From Pandoraea sp. PE-S2T-3 (GTDB taxonomy: Bacteria; Pseudomonadota; Gammaproteobacteria; Burkholderiales; Burkholderiaceae): a stretch of DNA of 64,000 nt. Both the position numbers and the translations under genes were made by a program. The notes beneath the pieces are model-generated. The model saw nothing but the letters and a program-made list of their open reading frames with translations. It was not told the origin of the DNA and searched no databases. Below, piece after piece: positions 17,462-27,025 of the stretch (positions are counted from its first letter, which is position 1; every line of letters begins with the position of its first letter). Where the stretch lies: the NCBI RefSeq assembly GCF_002179965.1, contig NZ_NGUQ01000035.1:1-64000 (forward strand), written 5' to 3'.

Positions 17462-19186
17462 ATGACGCAAACAACGCAAGCCAACGCCGCGCCCGCGGCA
17501 GCGCGCTCCGAGGTCGAGAAGATCAAGGACGTCAGCAACTACCTGCGCGGCACCATTGCCGAAGGCCTCGCCGACCCGCTCACGGGCGCGATCTTCGAGC
17601 GTGACGCCCAGTTGCTCAAGTTCCACGGCTCGTACATGCAGGACGACCGCGACCTGCGCGGCGAACGTCAGAAGCAGAAACTCGAACCGGCCTACCAGTT
17701 CATGATCCGGCTGCGCATGCCGGGCGGCGTGTGCACGCCCGAGCAATGGCTCAAGCTCGACGATCTGGCGCAGAAATACGGCGGCAACACCATTCGTCTG
17801 ACCACGCGTCAGACCGTGCAGTATCACAACGTGCTCAAGCACCAGTTGCGCCCGCTCATTCGCGGCATGGACGAAGTGGCCATGACCAGCATCGCCGCCT
17901 GCGGCGACGTGAACCGCAACACGCTGGTGTCGAACAACCCGCATCTGTCGCCGGCCCACGCGGCCGCGCTCGACTGGTGCCTGAAGATCGACCAGCACCT
18001 GCTGCCGCAAACCACCGCGTACCGTGAAATCTGGCTGGGCGACAAGCGTCTGGGTGCGGGCAAGGAAGATCACGAGCCGATCTACGGCAAGCACTATCTG
18101 CCGCGCAAGTTCAAGATCGCCATCGCGATTCCGCCGAACAACGACGTCGATATCTACGCCAACGATCTGGGCTTCATCGCGATCGTGAACGCCGACGGCC
18201 AGCTCGAAGGCTTCAACGTGACGGTAGGCGGCGGCATGGGCATGACGCACGGCGACGCCGCGACGTATCCGCGTGCGGGCACCGTCATCGGCTACACGCC
18301 GGCAGACCGCATCGTCGACGTGGCCGAGAAAGTGCTGCTCGTGCAGCGCGACTTCGGCGACCGTACGAACCGCAAGCATGCACGCCTGAAGTACACCATC
18401 GACGACCGTGGTGTGGAGTGGTTCAAGGAAGAACTCAATCGCTATCTGGGCTGGAATCTCGAGCCGGTGCGCGCCTTCAAGTTCACCACCAACGGCGATC
18501 AGTACGGCTGGCTCAAGGGCGCCGACGATCTGTGGCACCTGACGCTGTTCATCCAGAACGGCCGCGTGAAGGACTGGGACGACTACCGCCTGATGACCGG
18601 CCTGCGTGAAGTCGCCAAGGTGCACGACGGCGACATCCGCATCACCGGCAATCAGAACCTGATCATCGGTCGCGTCAGTGAAGCGAACAAGCCGCAGATC
18701 GAAGCACTGGTGAAGGAGTACGGTCTGCTCGACGGCAAGCATCAAGGGGCCCTGCGCCTGAACTCGATGGCCTGCGTCGGCTTCCCGACCTGCGGTCTGG
18801 CGCTGGCAGAAAGCGAACGCGCGCTGCCCGAACTGGTGACGCGTCTGGAAAAGGTGCTGGATGACACCGGCCTTGCCGGCGAGCCGATCACCATTCGCAC
18901 GACGGGCTGCCCGAACGGCTGCGCACGCCCGTATCTGGCCGAGATCGGTCTGGTCGGCAAGTCAACGGGCAAGTACAACCTGTATCTGGGTGCCGGCTTC
19001 CACGGCCAGCGTCTGAACAAGCTCTACAAGGAGTCGGTGAACGACGACCAGATCGTGGCGGAGCTCACTCCCCTCTTCCAGCAATATGCCAAGACGCGCG
19101 AAGCGGGTGAGAAGTTCGGTGACTTCCTCGTGCGGCAAGGCATCGTGAAGGAAGTGGTCGATGCCCGCGAGGACTTCCACGGCTGA
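17462..19186 (+). CDS. cysI: Sulfite reductase hemoprotein beta-component
   Basis: 574 residues. Siroheme/[4Fe-4S] sulfite reductase: the N-terminal half carries IRLTTRQTVQYH and the anion-binding region TSIAACGDVNRN. The C-terminal half has the cluster ligands in ACVGFPTCGLALAESER and TTGCPNGCARPY (four cysteines, arrangement CX5C and CX3C). EIGLVGKSTGKYNLYLG follows, as in E. coli CysI. It accepts electrons from CysJ and reduces sulfite to sulfide. It follows cysJ on the same strand and ends before a strong terminator at 19207. Confidence 0.95.
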   Translation: MTQTTQANAAPAAARSEVEKIKDVSNYLRGTIAEGLADPLTGAIFERDAQLLKFHGSYMQDDRDLRGERQKQKLEPAYQFMIRLRMPGGVCTPEQWLKLDDLAQKYGGNTIRLTTRQTVQYHNVLKHQLRPLIRGMDEVAMTSIAACGDVNRNTLVSNNPHLSPAHAAALDWCLKIDQHLLPQTTAYREIWLGDKRLGAGKEDHEPIYGKHYLPRKFKIAIAIPPNNDVDIYANDLGFIAIVNADGQLEGFNVTVGGGMGMTHGDAATYPRAGTVIGYTPADRIVDVAEKVLLVQRDFGDRTNRKHARLKYTIDDRGVEWFKEELNRYLGWNLEPVRAFKFTTNGDQYGWLKGADDLWHLTLFIQNGRVKDWDDYRLMTGLREVAKVHDGDIRITGNQNLIIGRVSEANKPQIEALVKEYGLLDGKHQGALRLNSMACVGFPTCGLALAESERALPELVTRLEKVLDDTGLAGEPITIRTTGCPNGCARPYLAEIGLVGKSTGKYNLYLGAGFHGQRLNKLYKESVNDDQIVAELTPLFQQYAKTREAGEKFGDFLVRQGIVKEVVDAREDFHG

Positions 19187-19206
19187 TCGGCACGGTGTGA
19201 GCAGAA

Positions 19207-19243
19207 AACAAAAACGCGACGGTTTTCCCGTCGCGTTTTTGTT
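19207..19243. terminator. Bidirectional terminator after cysI
   Basis: A 16-bp near-perfect stem (AACAAAAACGCGACGG / CCGTCGCGTTTTTGTT) with loop TTTTC at 19223-19227. A- and T-runs inside the stem let it act for cysI and for the convergent gene at 19297. Confidence 0.9.
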
Positions 19244-19296
19244 GATGGCTTACCGTACGAGTGCAGCACCGAAGTCCTGCATCACCACCTCATACG

Positions 19297-19692
19297 TCAG
19301 TCGTTGCTGCCTGCGTACGGCACCATGCAGCGCCTGACGGTGGCTTCGAAGTCAGGCGAGACCTTGCTGCCCGGCGTCTCGTAGTACTGCACGCGGGCGC
19401 CGAAGCCACCCTGCATGATGTCCACGTACGGGTTGTAGGTCGCTTTGCCCTCGGCATCCGGTCCACGATAGACGCGCACGCGGTCGGCGCCTTGACGCGC
19501 ATAGCCGGTCGAATCGACGTTCGGAGACAGTTCGCTCCAGCCGTGATAGATGCAGTTGAGCACCATGAAGCGGTCGGCTTCGGTCCCCTGGTCGAGCAGT
19601 CGCCCCGTTGCCGGATCGGGCCGGCTCATCTGGTTGATCGGACCGCAACCTGCCAGGATCGCTACTGCCGCCAACAGCGCCATTCGCTTCAT
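19297..19692 (-). CDS. Small lipoprotein of unknown function
   Basis: 131 residues from the ATG at 19692, preceded by GAGG/GAGGT. The lipoprotein signal MKRMALLAAVAILAGC ends in lipobox LAGC, so Cys16 would be acylated. The mature part contains two further cysteines (VLNCIYHGW and VRRCMVPYAG) that could form a disulfide, and no known domain that I recognise. It lies convergent to cysI and is separated from it by a bidirectional terminator. Probably a periplasm-facing membrane-anchored protein. Confidence 0.75.
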   Translation of the reverse strand: MKRMALLAAVAILAGCGPINQMSRPDPATGRLLDQGTEADRFMVLNCIYHGWSELSPNVDSTGYARQGADRVRVYRGPDAEGKATYNPYVDIMQGGFGARVQYYETPGSKVSPDFEATVRRCMVPYAGSND

Positions 19693-19795
19693 ACCTCGAC
19701 ACCCTCAACTGAACAAAAGATGCCGAATGTTACCCGGTTCGGCGCGCCGCCGCCATGAACCCGCCCAAAGCGAGGCACGGCAACGGCTGCCGACG

Positions 19796-21415
19796 TCATG
19801 CCGCCAACGTCAACGGCGGCGTCGCTACGGCATGCAGCGCGGCACGCCGTTGGCTGGCCGCGTGACTTTCATCGCCTAACCGGAAGCGAGCCATCTCGGC
19901 ACGCAAGGCACTCGTCTGATCTTCGAGCGAGGCGGCTGCGGCGGCCGCCTGCTCGACCAGCGCCGCGTTCTGCTGCGTGACGGTATCCATTTGCGTGACG
20001 GCCTGATTCACCTGCTCGATGCCGCCGCTCTGCTCGTCGGACGCTGCCGAGATTTCGCCCATGATGTCGGTCACGCGCTGCACCGCTTGCACGATGTCGT
20101 TCATCGTGCGGCCAGCTTCGGCCACCAGCGATGACCCGTCAGACACCTTTTGCGCCGAGGCCTCGATCAACGCCTTGATCTCGCGGGCTGCCGTGGCGCT
20201 GCGTTGCGCGAGCGTGCGCACTTCCCCGGCCACCACCGCGAAGCCCCGTCCCTGCTCGCCTGCTCGCGCCGCTTCCACCGCCGCATTGAGCGCCAGAATA
20301 TTGGTCTGGAACGCGATGCCGTCGATCACGCTGATGATCTCCACGACCTGCGACGAGCTGCTGGAAATGCCGTGCATCGTATCGACCACGCGTGCGACTA
20401 CCTGTCCGCCGCGCGAAGCAATGTCCGATGCGTTGACGGCAAGCTGGCTCGCCTGACGCGCATTGTCGGCATTCTGTTTGACGGTCGCGGTCAACTCTTC
20501 CATCGACGACGCCGTCTCTTCCAGCGATGCCGCCTGCTGCTCCGTACGGGCCGACAGATCCGTGTTGCCTGCCGCAATCTCTGCCGTCGCAGTGGCCATC
20601 GCATCGCAACTGCGGCGTACCCCGCGAATCGTGCCCGCCAGCCGCGACTGCATTGCATCGACGCCGCGCATGAGCAGCGACATCTCGTCCTTGCCCCGCA
20701 CTTCAATTTGGTTGTCGAGTTGACCTGCCGAGATGGCTTCGAAATGTGCCAGCGCGTCGTGCAGCGGCCGCATGATCGCGCCGCGCAGCGAGAAGTAACA
20801 GGCAATCGAGAGCAGCACGCCCAGCACGGTGGCGGCCACGCTCACCCAGCGGAATATGGCGAGCTCGGCCATCGAGGCCTCATAGGTCTCGCGTCCGAGC
20901 TTCATCTTGTAGGCCGCCAGCGCGTCGCTCACTGTCGTCAGCGCCGCATAGTTCTTGGGCAGCGAGTTCATGGTGATATCGTCCATGGCCACGCGATCGC
21001 CGGCGTTGATGGCGGCGATCATCGGGTTCATGCCTTTCTCGAAGAACGTCGCACGGCGCGCGGCAACCTCATCAGCCATGCGTTGTTCCTCGGCGCCACG
21101 GGGCAGTGCCAGATAGGCAGCCCACGCCGCGTCGGCATCCTTGAGCATGCCCTGCGCCCGGCTGACGACCTTGGGGACGTCGGGAGAATCGGGGTGAAGC
21201 ACCACCCGGTCCAGAATGGCGCGCGTGCGGGCCAGTGTGGCGTTGTCCTTGCCCAGTGCCACCGTCGCCGCAAGATGACTTGCATACGTCTCACGCAGTG
21301 CATCGCCCGTGCGCGTCATGCCGGCGATACCCAGCGCGCCCATCAGAATCAACAATGCCGCCAACAGCGCCATGGTCAAGCCCAGGCGCGCCTTAATCGA
21401 AAAGCTCCGCAACAT
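19796..21415 (-). CDS. Methyl-accepting chemotaxis protein
   Basis: 539 residues with classic transmembrane receptor layout. TM1 is at about 12-32, followed by a roughly 160-residue periplasmic four-helix sensor (Tar-like, with a [15 protein letters not shown] helix), TM2 at about 190-210 and a HAMP domain with [21 protein letters not shown] long cytoplasmic coiled coil follows, with the conserved hairpin tip [36 protein letters not shown] (about residues 375-410). It signals to CheA/CheW to steer flagella. No C-terminal CheR-binding pentapeptide is visible. No che genes are in the window, so it is an orphan receptor; the ligand is unknown. Confidence 0.93.
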   Translation of the reverse strand: MLRSFSIKARLGLTMALLAALLILMGALGIAGMTRTGDALRETYASHLAATVALGKDNATLARTRAILDRVVLHPDSPDVPKVVSRAQGMLKDADAAWAAYLALPRGAEEQRMADEVAARRATFFEKGMNPMIAAINAGDRVAMDDITMNSLPKNYAALTTVSDALAAYKMKLGRETYEASMAELAIFRWVSVAATVLGVLLSIACYFSLRGAIMRPLHDALAHFEAISAGQLDNQIEVRGKDEMSLLMRGVDAMQSRLAGTIRGVRRSCDAMATATAEIAAGNTDLSARTEQQAASLEETASSMEELTATVKQNADNARQASQLAVNASDIASRGGQVVARVVDTMHGISSSSSQVVEIISVIDGIAFQTNILALNAAVEAARAGEQGRGFAVVAGEVRTLAQRSATAAREIKALIEASAQKVSDGSSLVAEAGRTMNDIVQAVQRVTDIMGEISAASDEQSGGIEQVNQAVTQMDTVTQQNAALVEQAAAAAASLEDQTSALRAEMARFRLGDESHAASQRRAALHAVATPPLTLAA

Positions 21416-21707
21416 GCTGTCGTCTCCGTCTCTATCATGGGTGGCTCACCCCCTGTCCGGCCTCTGACGGGCCGGTCATACTTGTGACATCGGCGCGGCG
21501 CGCGCCAGACTTGAGCATCCTGCGGGTTTACGTGCCCACCCGCCAAGCCTTTGACACACGCTCGTCTTGACGTAAATCAAGCGAGCGATGCACGCCTCAC
21601 CGCCGCGCGGCCGTCTTGTGCAGCAAAACCAGAGATGTACTCGACGGACTGGGGAGCCGGTCCGATGATATGTCATATTTTATATATCTAAACAACTTAT
21701 TCGAATC

Positions 21708-22010
21708 ATGATCGAAGGTCTCGAGAAGCTATTGGCCGCTGGCAAAGACAACGCGTTGCTGCGATTCGGGCTGGGAAAAGCCTATCTGGATGCCCAGAAC
21801 TTCGCGGTGGCGGCTGAGCACCTCACCCATTGCGTGGCGTTCGATCCGGCTTACACCGCCGCGTGGAAGCTGCTGGGCAAAGCACGTCAGGGGGCGGGGG
21901 ATATCGAGGGCGCCCGCGACGCATGGACGCGTGGCATTGCGGCAGCGCAATCGCACGGCGACCGTCAGGCGGAGAAGGAAATGACGATTTTTCTGAAACG
22001 GCTGGGCTGA
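21708..22010 (+). CDS. Small tetratricopeptide repeat protein
   Basis: 100 residues. Two to three TPR-like helical pairs are visible: ALLRFGLGKAYLDAQNFAVAAEHL, then FDPAYTAAWKLLGKARQGAGD, with a final EGARDAWTRGI segment. TPR proteins are protein-binding scaffolds; the partner is unknown here. No Shine-Dalgarno sequence precedes ATG 21708. The leader is A+T-rich (21666-21700), so translation may rely on an unstructured leader. It stands alone between a divergent chemoreceptor and a LysE gene. Confidence 0.8.
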   Translation: MIEGLEKLLAAGKDNALLRFGLGKAYLDAQNFAVAAEHLTHCVAFDPAYTAAWKLLGKARQGAGDIEGARDAWTRGIAAAQSHGDRQAEKEMTIFLKRLG

Positions 22011-22246
22011 CCCTGCTGAAATGGCGGGGAAGCCCGCCAGATAAGGGTTTGACGTCACCCACGGCACTCAACCGGCGTGCACGCCATTGACGTGGTATCT
22101 TGCAGCTTACGTTTTTTGACCCGCTGGTATACCCGAGATCGTCGTGATTGCCGCGATCGCTGCCATGGCTGCAATGTCTGCCCTCGCACCCTCGCCACGA
22201 TTGCCCCGGGTCATCCACCGGCCCCCACTCGACTGCCTCGCCCAAC

Positions 22247-22879
22247 ATGCCTTCAATCGCAACCTGGCTGGCCTTCGCGCTTGTCGCCATCGGTATGGCC
22301 CTCACGCCCGGGCCGAACATGATGTATCTGATCTCGCGCTCCCTGTGTCAGGGGCCTGCGGCGGGACTGGTCTCGTTGGGCGGTGTCGCGCTCGGCTTCG
22401 TGGTCTACATGATCAGCGCCGCCTTCGGCATTACCGCCCTGCTCTTCGCGGTGCCGTTTGCGTACGACGTGCTGCGCTTCGGCGGTGCGGTCTATCTGCT
22501 CTGGCTGGCGTGGCAGGCACTCAAGCCGGGCGGGCGTTCGCCGTTCGAAGTGCGCGCCTTGCCGCGTGACAGCAATCGCCGCCTGTTCCTGATGGGCCTG
22601 TTCACCAGCGTGCTCAACCCGAAGATCGCCATGTTGTATCTGGCGCTGCTGCCGCAGTTCGTGCACCCGGAAAATGGCAGCGTGCTCACCCAGTCGCTGG
22701 TGCTGGGGACCACGCAGATCGTTTGCAGCGTACTGGTGAATGCCAGCGTGGCGCTGTCGGCCGGGGCCATTGCGACGTTCTTCGCACAACGCCCGGCGTG
22801 GCTGCGCATTCAGCGCTGGCTGATGGGCGGTGTGTTGGGTGCGCTGGCCCTGCGCATGGCCACCGAAGCACGCCGTTGA
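22247..22879 (+). CDS. LysE/RhtB-family amino-acid exporter
   Basis: 210 residues from MPSIATWLAF at 22247. Multi-pass membrane protein with the LysE signature near the N-terminus (GMALTPGPNMMYLISRSLCQG). The second conserved block runs FGGAVYLLWLAWQALKPG, then LFLMGLFTSVLNPKIAMLYLALLPQFV with the Asn-Pro pair typical of the family. Members export amino acids such as homoserine, threonine or lysine; the substrate cannot be predicted from sequence alone. It sits upstream of mrcA on the same strand but about 130 bases away, so a shared transcript is uncertain. Confidence 0.9.
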   Translation: MPSIATWLAFALVAIGMALTPGPNMMYLISRSLCQGPAAGLVSLGGVALGFVVYMISAAFGITALLFAVPFAYDVLRFGGAVYLLWLAWQALKPGGRSPFEVRALPRDSNRRLFLMGLFTSVLNPKIAMLYLALLPQFVHPENGSVLTQSLVLGTTQIVCSVLVNASVALSAGAIATFFAQRPAWLRIQRWLMGGVLGALALRMATEARR

Positions 22880-23010
22880 GTTTTTGGAGGTGGCCCGCCA
22901 TGGCGTGGCATACTTCTGCGATTTTCCGATTTCCCAAATTCGCCGCGCGGCGGGGATCCACGCAGCGCTAGGCCGGCCGGCCTGTTCCCATCCTGCAATT
23001 TTCGTTGGGT

Positions 23011-25527
23011 ATGTCCTTGAAGCATTATTTGCCGCCTCGTGCGCCGTCTGATCCGGTGCCCAGTACGTCAGCTACTTCCACTCCCGCCCTTACATCCGGC
23101 ACTCGCCGCGGCAGGCTCGCCCTGCGCGCTGCCGGCCGCCAGCGCGGCTTCGGCACGCTCGGCGTCATCATTACCGCGTTTGCCGGGCTGGCCGTGATCG
23201 GTGCCCTGATCGTCGGCTATGCGCTGATCGTCATGCGCCCGAACCTGCCGCCGCTCGACGTCATCACCGACTACCGGCCCAAGGTGCCGCTGCGCGTGTA
23301 CACGTCGGATAACGTGCTGATCGGCGAATTTGGCGAAGAGCGCCGCAGCCTGGTCACCATCGACCAGATTCCCGACGTGATGAAAAAGGCCGTGCTCGCG
23401 ATCGAGGACTACCGCTTCTACGATCACGGCGGCGTCGACTTCATCGGCATTCTGCGGGCGGGCGTCTCCGACGTTATCCACCGTGGTGCGGCGCAAGGCG
23501 CCAGTACGATCACGATGCAGGTGGCCCGCAACTTCTTCCTCTCCCGCGAGAAGACGGCCACGCGCAAGATCTACGAAATGCTGCTCGCCTACAAGATCGA
23601 GTCGGCTCTCTCCAAAGACCAGATTCTCGAGCTGTACATGAACCAGATTTATCTGGGTCAGCGTGCTTATGGTTTCGCGAGCGCCGCGCGCATCTATTTC
23701 GGCAAGGATCTGAAGGACATTTCGCTGGGTGAAGCGGCCATGCTGGCCGGGCTGCCCAAGGCACCGTCGGCGTACAACCCGATCGTCAATCCGAAGCGCG
23801 CCAAGATCCGTCAGGAATACATCCTCAAGCGCATGCTCGATCTGGGCTACATCACGCGCAATCAGTATGAAGATGCCCTGCACGAGCCGATTCGCACACG
23901 CACGGCCGGCAACGAATACAACGTGCATGCCGAGTACGTGGCCGAAATGGTGCGTCAGGCGGTGTACGACCAGTACAAGGACGAGACGTACACGCGTGGC
24001 CTGACCGTCATTACGACGCTCGACTCGAAGAAGCAGCAGGCGGCGTATGAAGCGGTGCGCATGGGCGTGCTCGATTACGAGCGCCGCCACTCGTATCGCG
24101 GCCCCGAGGGCTTCGTCGAACTGCCCGCCCCGATGCCCGACCGTCAGCAGTCGATTGAAGACGCCCTGCTCGAACACCCTGACAACGGCGATCTGGTGGC
24201 CGCAGTCGTGGTCGCCGCCAGCTCATCGCAGATCACGGCGATTCCGCTCTCGGGCGATGCCGTGACCATCAGCGGCGACGGCATCGGTTTTGCATCCTCT
24301 GCGCTGTCGGCGAAGGCTGCCGAGAAAGTACGCATTCGTCCGGGCTCGATCATTCGCATCATGAAGGACGCGCGCGGCAAGTGGCGCGTGACCCAGTTGC
24401 CCGAGGTGCAGGGCTCGCTCGTGTCGCTCTCGCCGGATGACGGCGCGATTCGTGCGCTGGTCGGTGGTTTCGACTTCAATCAGAGCAAGTTCAACCGCGC
24501 GACGCAGGCATGGCGTCAGCCGGGTTCGACGTTCAAGCCGGTGGTGTACTCCGCAGCGATCGAAAAGGGTGTGAGCCCGGCGACGATGGTGATGGACGGC
24601 CCGCTCAACCTGCCGCCCGCCCAGACCGGCGGACAAGCGTGGGACCCGCACGACGACGACGCCTTCAGCGGCCCGATGACCGTGCGCGAAGGGCTGCAAC
24701 GTTCGAAGAATCTGGTCGCCATCCGACTGCTGCAATTCGCAGGCACGCAGTTCACGCAGGACTTTGCGACCCGCTTCGGCTTCGATGCCGACAAGGTGCC
24801 GCCGTATCTGCCGATGGCTCTCGGTGCCGGTCAGACGACGCCGTTGCAACTGGCCGGTGCGTACGCCGTGTTCGCGAATGGCGGTTACCGCGTGGCGCCC
24901 TACCTGATCAGCGAAATTCGCGATGCGCGCGGCAACGTGCTGAACAAGGCCACGCCGGTGATCGCGGGCATCAATGCCGCTCGTGCGATCTCGGCACCCA
25001 ACGCGTTCATCATGAACAGCCTGCTGCAAAGCGTGGCCCAGCGCGGCACGGGCTCGGGCACCAACGTGCTCAAGCGCAACGACTTGGCGGGCAAGACGGG
25101 CACGACCAACGACGCGCTCGACGGCTGGTTTGCCGGCTATCAGCACTCGCTGGTCGCGGTGGCGTGGCTCGGCTTCGACCAACCCAAGACGCTGGGCAGC
25201 CGCGAATTCGGCGCGCAACTGGCATTGCCGGTGTGGACAAAGTACATGGGCGTCGCCCTCAACGGCGTGCCGCAGCAGCAGATGGCCATGCCCGACGGCG
25301 TGAGCGTGGTGAACGGCGAGCTTTACGAGTCCGACAAGATGCCGGGCAACGGCTTCGTGGCGAGCATCGGCATCGACGACAACAGCGGTGGTTTCTCGCT
25401 GCCGTTCTTCGGCAACAACTCGAACGCGCCGGTCGCACCGCCGCCGGCTGCCGGTCAGGCACCGTCGCCGGGTGGCGTGGACGCGAGCGAGAAAGCCCGT
25501 ATTCTCGACATGTTCAAACATCCCTGA
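23011..25527 (+). CDS. mrcA: Penicillin-binding protein 1A
   Basis: 838 residues, ATG at 23011. Bifunctional class A PBP that polymerises and crosslinks peptidoglycan at the inner membrane. It has a basic, Ser/Thr/Pro-rich cytoplasmic tail, one TM helix at about 52-76, and a GT51 glycosyltransferase domain with AIEDYRFYDHGG (catalytic Glu about 132) and GASTITMQVARN. An OB-like insert (about 300-470) follows, then the transpeptidase domain with GSTFKP (Ser about 506, Lys about 509), RSKN (about 563) and GKTGTTND (Lys about 695). The Pro/Ala-rich C-terminal tail is normal for the family. Confidence 0.95.
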   Translation: MSLKHYLPPRAPSDPVPSTSATSTPALTSGTRRGRLALRAAGRQRGFGTLGVIITAFAGLAVIGALIVGYALIVMRPNLPPLDVITDYRPKVPLRVYTSDNVLIGEFGEERRSLVTIDQIPDVMKKAVLAIEDYRFYDHGGVDFIGILRAGVSDVIHRGAAQGASTITMQVARNFFLSREKTATRKIYEMLLAYKIESALSKDQILELYMNQIYLGQRAYGFASAARIYFGKDLKDISLGEAAMLAGLPKAPSAYNPIVNPKRAKIRQEYILKRMLDLGYITRNQYEDALHEPIRTRTAGNEYNVHAEYVAEMVRQAVYDQYKDETYTRGLTVITTLDSKKQQAAYEAVRMGVLDYERRHSYRGPEGFVELPAPMPDRQQSIEDALLEHPDNGDLVAAVVVAASSSQITAIPLSGDAVTISGDGIGFASSALSAKAAEKVRIRPGSIIRIMKDARGKWRVTQLPEVQGSLVSLSPDDGAIRALVGGFDFNQSKFNRATQAWRQPGSTFKPVVYSAAIEKGVSPATMVMDGPLNLPPAQTGGQAWDPHDDDAFSGPMTVREGLQRSKNLVAIRLLQFAGTQFTQDFATRFGFDADKVPPYLPMALGAGQTTPLQLAGAYAVFANGGYRVAPYLISEIRDARGNVLNKATPVIAGINAARAISAPNAFIMNSLLQSVAQRGTGSGTNVLKRNDLAGKTGTTNDALDGWFAGYQHSLVAVAWLGFDQPKTLGSREFGAQLALPVWTKYMGVALNGVPQQQMAMPDGVSVVNGELYESDKMPGNGFVASIGIDDNSGGFSLPFFGNNSNAPVAPPPAAGQAPSPGGVDASEKARILDMFKHP

Positions 25528-25586
25528 TGATTGACCGGGCTTGACCGGCCAAAGCCGCCGCAGGCTTTGGCTGGATTGCAGGACTG

Positions 25587-25613
25587 AAACGGCCGCCTTC
25601 ATGGCGGCCGTTT
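25587..25613. terminator. Stem-loop after mrcA
   Basis: AAACGGCCGCC (25587-25597), loop TTCAT, GGCGGCCGTTT (25603-25613): a perfect 11-bp stem. Likely the transcription terminator of mrcA. Confidence 0.8.
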
Positions 25614-25817
25614 GCATTTGACGCATTTGACGCGGGACGGACTCGCTGCCGGGCGGCGGCTGTGCGCCGCCCTTCCGGGCTTCCAACGGCTGACTCGCCG
25701 CTAGTTCGGGACCGACTCAGGGCTTACCCGCCGTTCGCAAGAACGTACAAGTCAGCGCCGGGGCAGCACGATATGCTCACAGCCACTCGCAACCGTTTTT
25801 TTGAGGTCAGCACCGTC

Positions 25818-26567
25818 ATGTCCGTCCCGTCCCGCGCGGCCAGCTTTACCGCAGGCATTCGCGACACCTTCCCGATGATCGTCGGCGCCGCGCCCTTTGG
25901 GCTGATCTTCGGCGCGCTGGTCGCCACCACGCCAATGGCTACGTGGCATGGCCAGCTCATGTCGCTGACCGTCTTTGCCGGCTCCAGCCAGTTCATCGCG
26001 GCCGGGCTATTTGCAACGGGCGTCGGTTACGCGGTGCTCTGGGCAACGACCTTCATCGTCAACTTGCGTCACATGCTGTACGCGGCCAACTTGCTGCCGC
26101 ACGTGCGCCATCTGAATCTGCGCTGGCGCTGCCTGCTCGGCTTTACGTTGACGGACGAGACGTTTGCTGTGACGAGCAGCCATTTCCACAAGCATCCCGA
26201 CGACCCGATGGGGCACTGGTACTTCCTCGGCTCCGGTCTGTCGATGTATGCGAACTGGCAGTTCTGGACGCTGGTGGGATTGATCTTCGGGGCGGCTTTC
26301 CCGCGCTTGCAAACGCTCGGTCTCGATTTCGCGATGGTGGCAACGTTCATCGCGATCATCGTGCCGCAGATGGCACGTATGCCGTGGGCCGTGGCCACGG
26401 TGGTGGCGGGCGCCGCCGCGTATCTCTGTCAGGGGCTGCCGTACAAGCTGGGGCTGCTCGTGGCGGTAACGGCCGGCATCGTGGCCGGCATGGTGACGCT
26501 GCACGCCCGCCGGCGCGGCGACACACTGACGCGCAAATCCACGCCGGGCCCGGGAGGTGCGCAATGA
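25818..26567 (+). CDS. azlC: AzlC-family branched-chain amino-acid exporter, large subunit
   Basis: 249 residues from MSVPSRAAS at 25818, chosen because GAGG lies upstream at normal distance; an in-frame ATG at 25773 is possible. Multi-pass membrane protein with the AzlC signature in GIRDTFPMIVGAAPFGLIFGALV and FAGSSQFIAAGL. AzlCD complexes export branched-chain amino acids or their analogues. Its TGA stop overlaps the ATG of azlD (ATGA), showing translational coupling. There is no neighbouring Lrp-like regulator. Confidence 0.92.
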   Translation: MSVPSRAASFTAGIRDTFPMIVGAAPFGLIFGALVATTPMATWHGQLMSLTVFAGSSQFIAAGLFATGVGYAVLWATTFIVNLRHMLYAANLLPHVRHLNLRWRCLLGFTLTDETFAVTSSHFHKHPDDPMGHWYFLGSGLSMYANWQFWTLVGLIFGAAFPRLQTLGLDFAMVATFIAIIVPQMARMPWAVATVVAGAAAYLCQGLPYKLGLLVAVTAGIVAGMVTLHARRRGDTLTRKSTPGPGGAQ

Positions 26568-26887
26568 ACTACGTCGTCGCGATTCTCGGCATGGCCGTGG
26601 TGACCTTCGCGGTGAAGGCCGGTATCTTCGTGCTGGGCGACCGGGTGCGCTTCCCCGAGTGGCTGCGCGAGGCGCTGTCGTTCGTCCCCGTGACCGTGCT
26701 CACGGCGATCATCGTGCCCATGACGCTCGCACCGCATGGCCATGGACTCGAGCTGACGTGGCGCAATCCGCAATTGGTCGCCGCGCTCGCCGCGATTGCG
26801 GTGTGTGCCGCAACGCGGCATCAGTTGCTCACCATCGGCCTCGGGTTGGCCGTGTTCTTCGGCTGGCAGTTCGGTGTGCTGGGCTGA
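26564..26887 (+). CDS. azlD: AzlD-family branched-chain amino-acid exporter, small subunit
   Basis: 107 residues. The ATG overlaps the azlC stop codon by 4 bases (ATGA). Small membrane protein with three or four helices and the AzlD pattern: GMAVVTFAVKAGIFVLGDRV, ALSFVPVTVLTAIIVPMTL, then ATRHQLLTIGLGLAVFFGWQ. It acts with AzlC as a two-component exporter. A rho-independent terminator follows at 26929. Confidence 0.9.
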   Translation: MNYVVAILGMAVVTFAVKAGIFVLGDRVRFPEWLREALSFVPVTVLTAIIVPMTLAPHGHGLELTWRNPQLVAALAAIAVCAATRHQLLTIGLGLAVFFGWQFGVLG

Positions 26888-26928
26888 TATCGCGCCACCG
26901 GCGATCGAATCACCGGCTTGGCCATAAG

Positions 26929-26957
26929 AAAAAAGCGCCCTTGCGAGGCGCTTTTTT
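26929..26957. terminator. Bidirectional terminator between azlD and gshA
   Basis: AAAAAAGCGCC (26929-26939), short loop, GGCGCTTTTTT (26947-26957). The A-run and T-run on either side make it usable by both convergent genes. Confidence 0.9.
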
Positions 26958-27025
26958 CATTTGAGCATTTGAGCAATGGATTTCGATCGCCCAGTGCCGA
27001 GGGGGAAACCCCTCTCACGGCAACG

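Noticed and set aside
25943-26563. Long plus-frame overlapping azlC
   Set aside because: Only its last part (from 26564) is azlD; the rest is out of frame with azlC, which is a clear family match.
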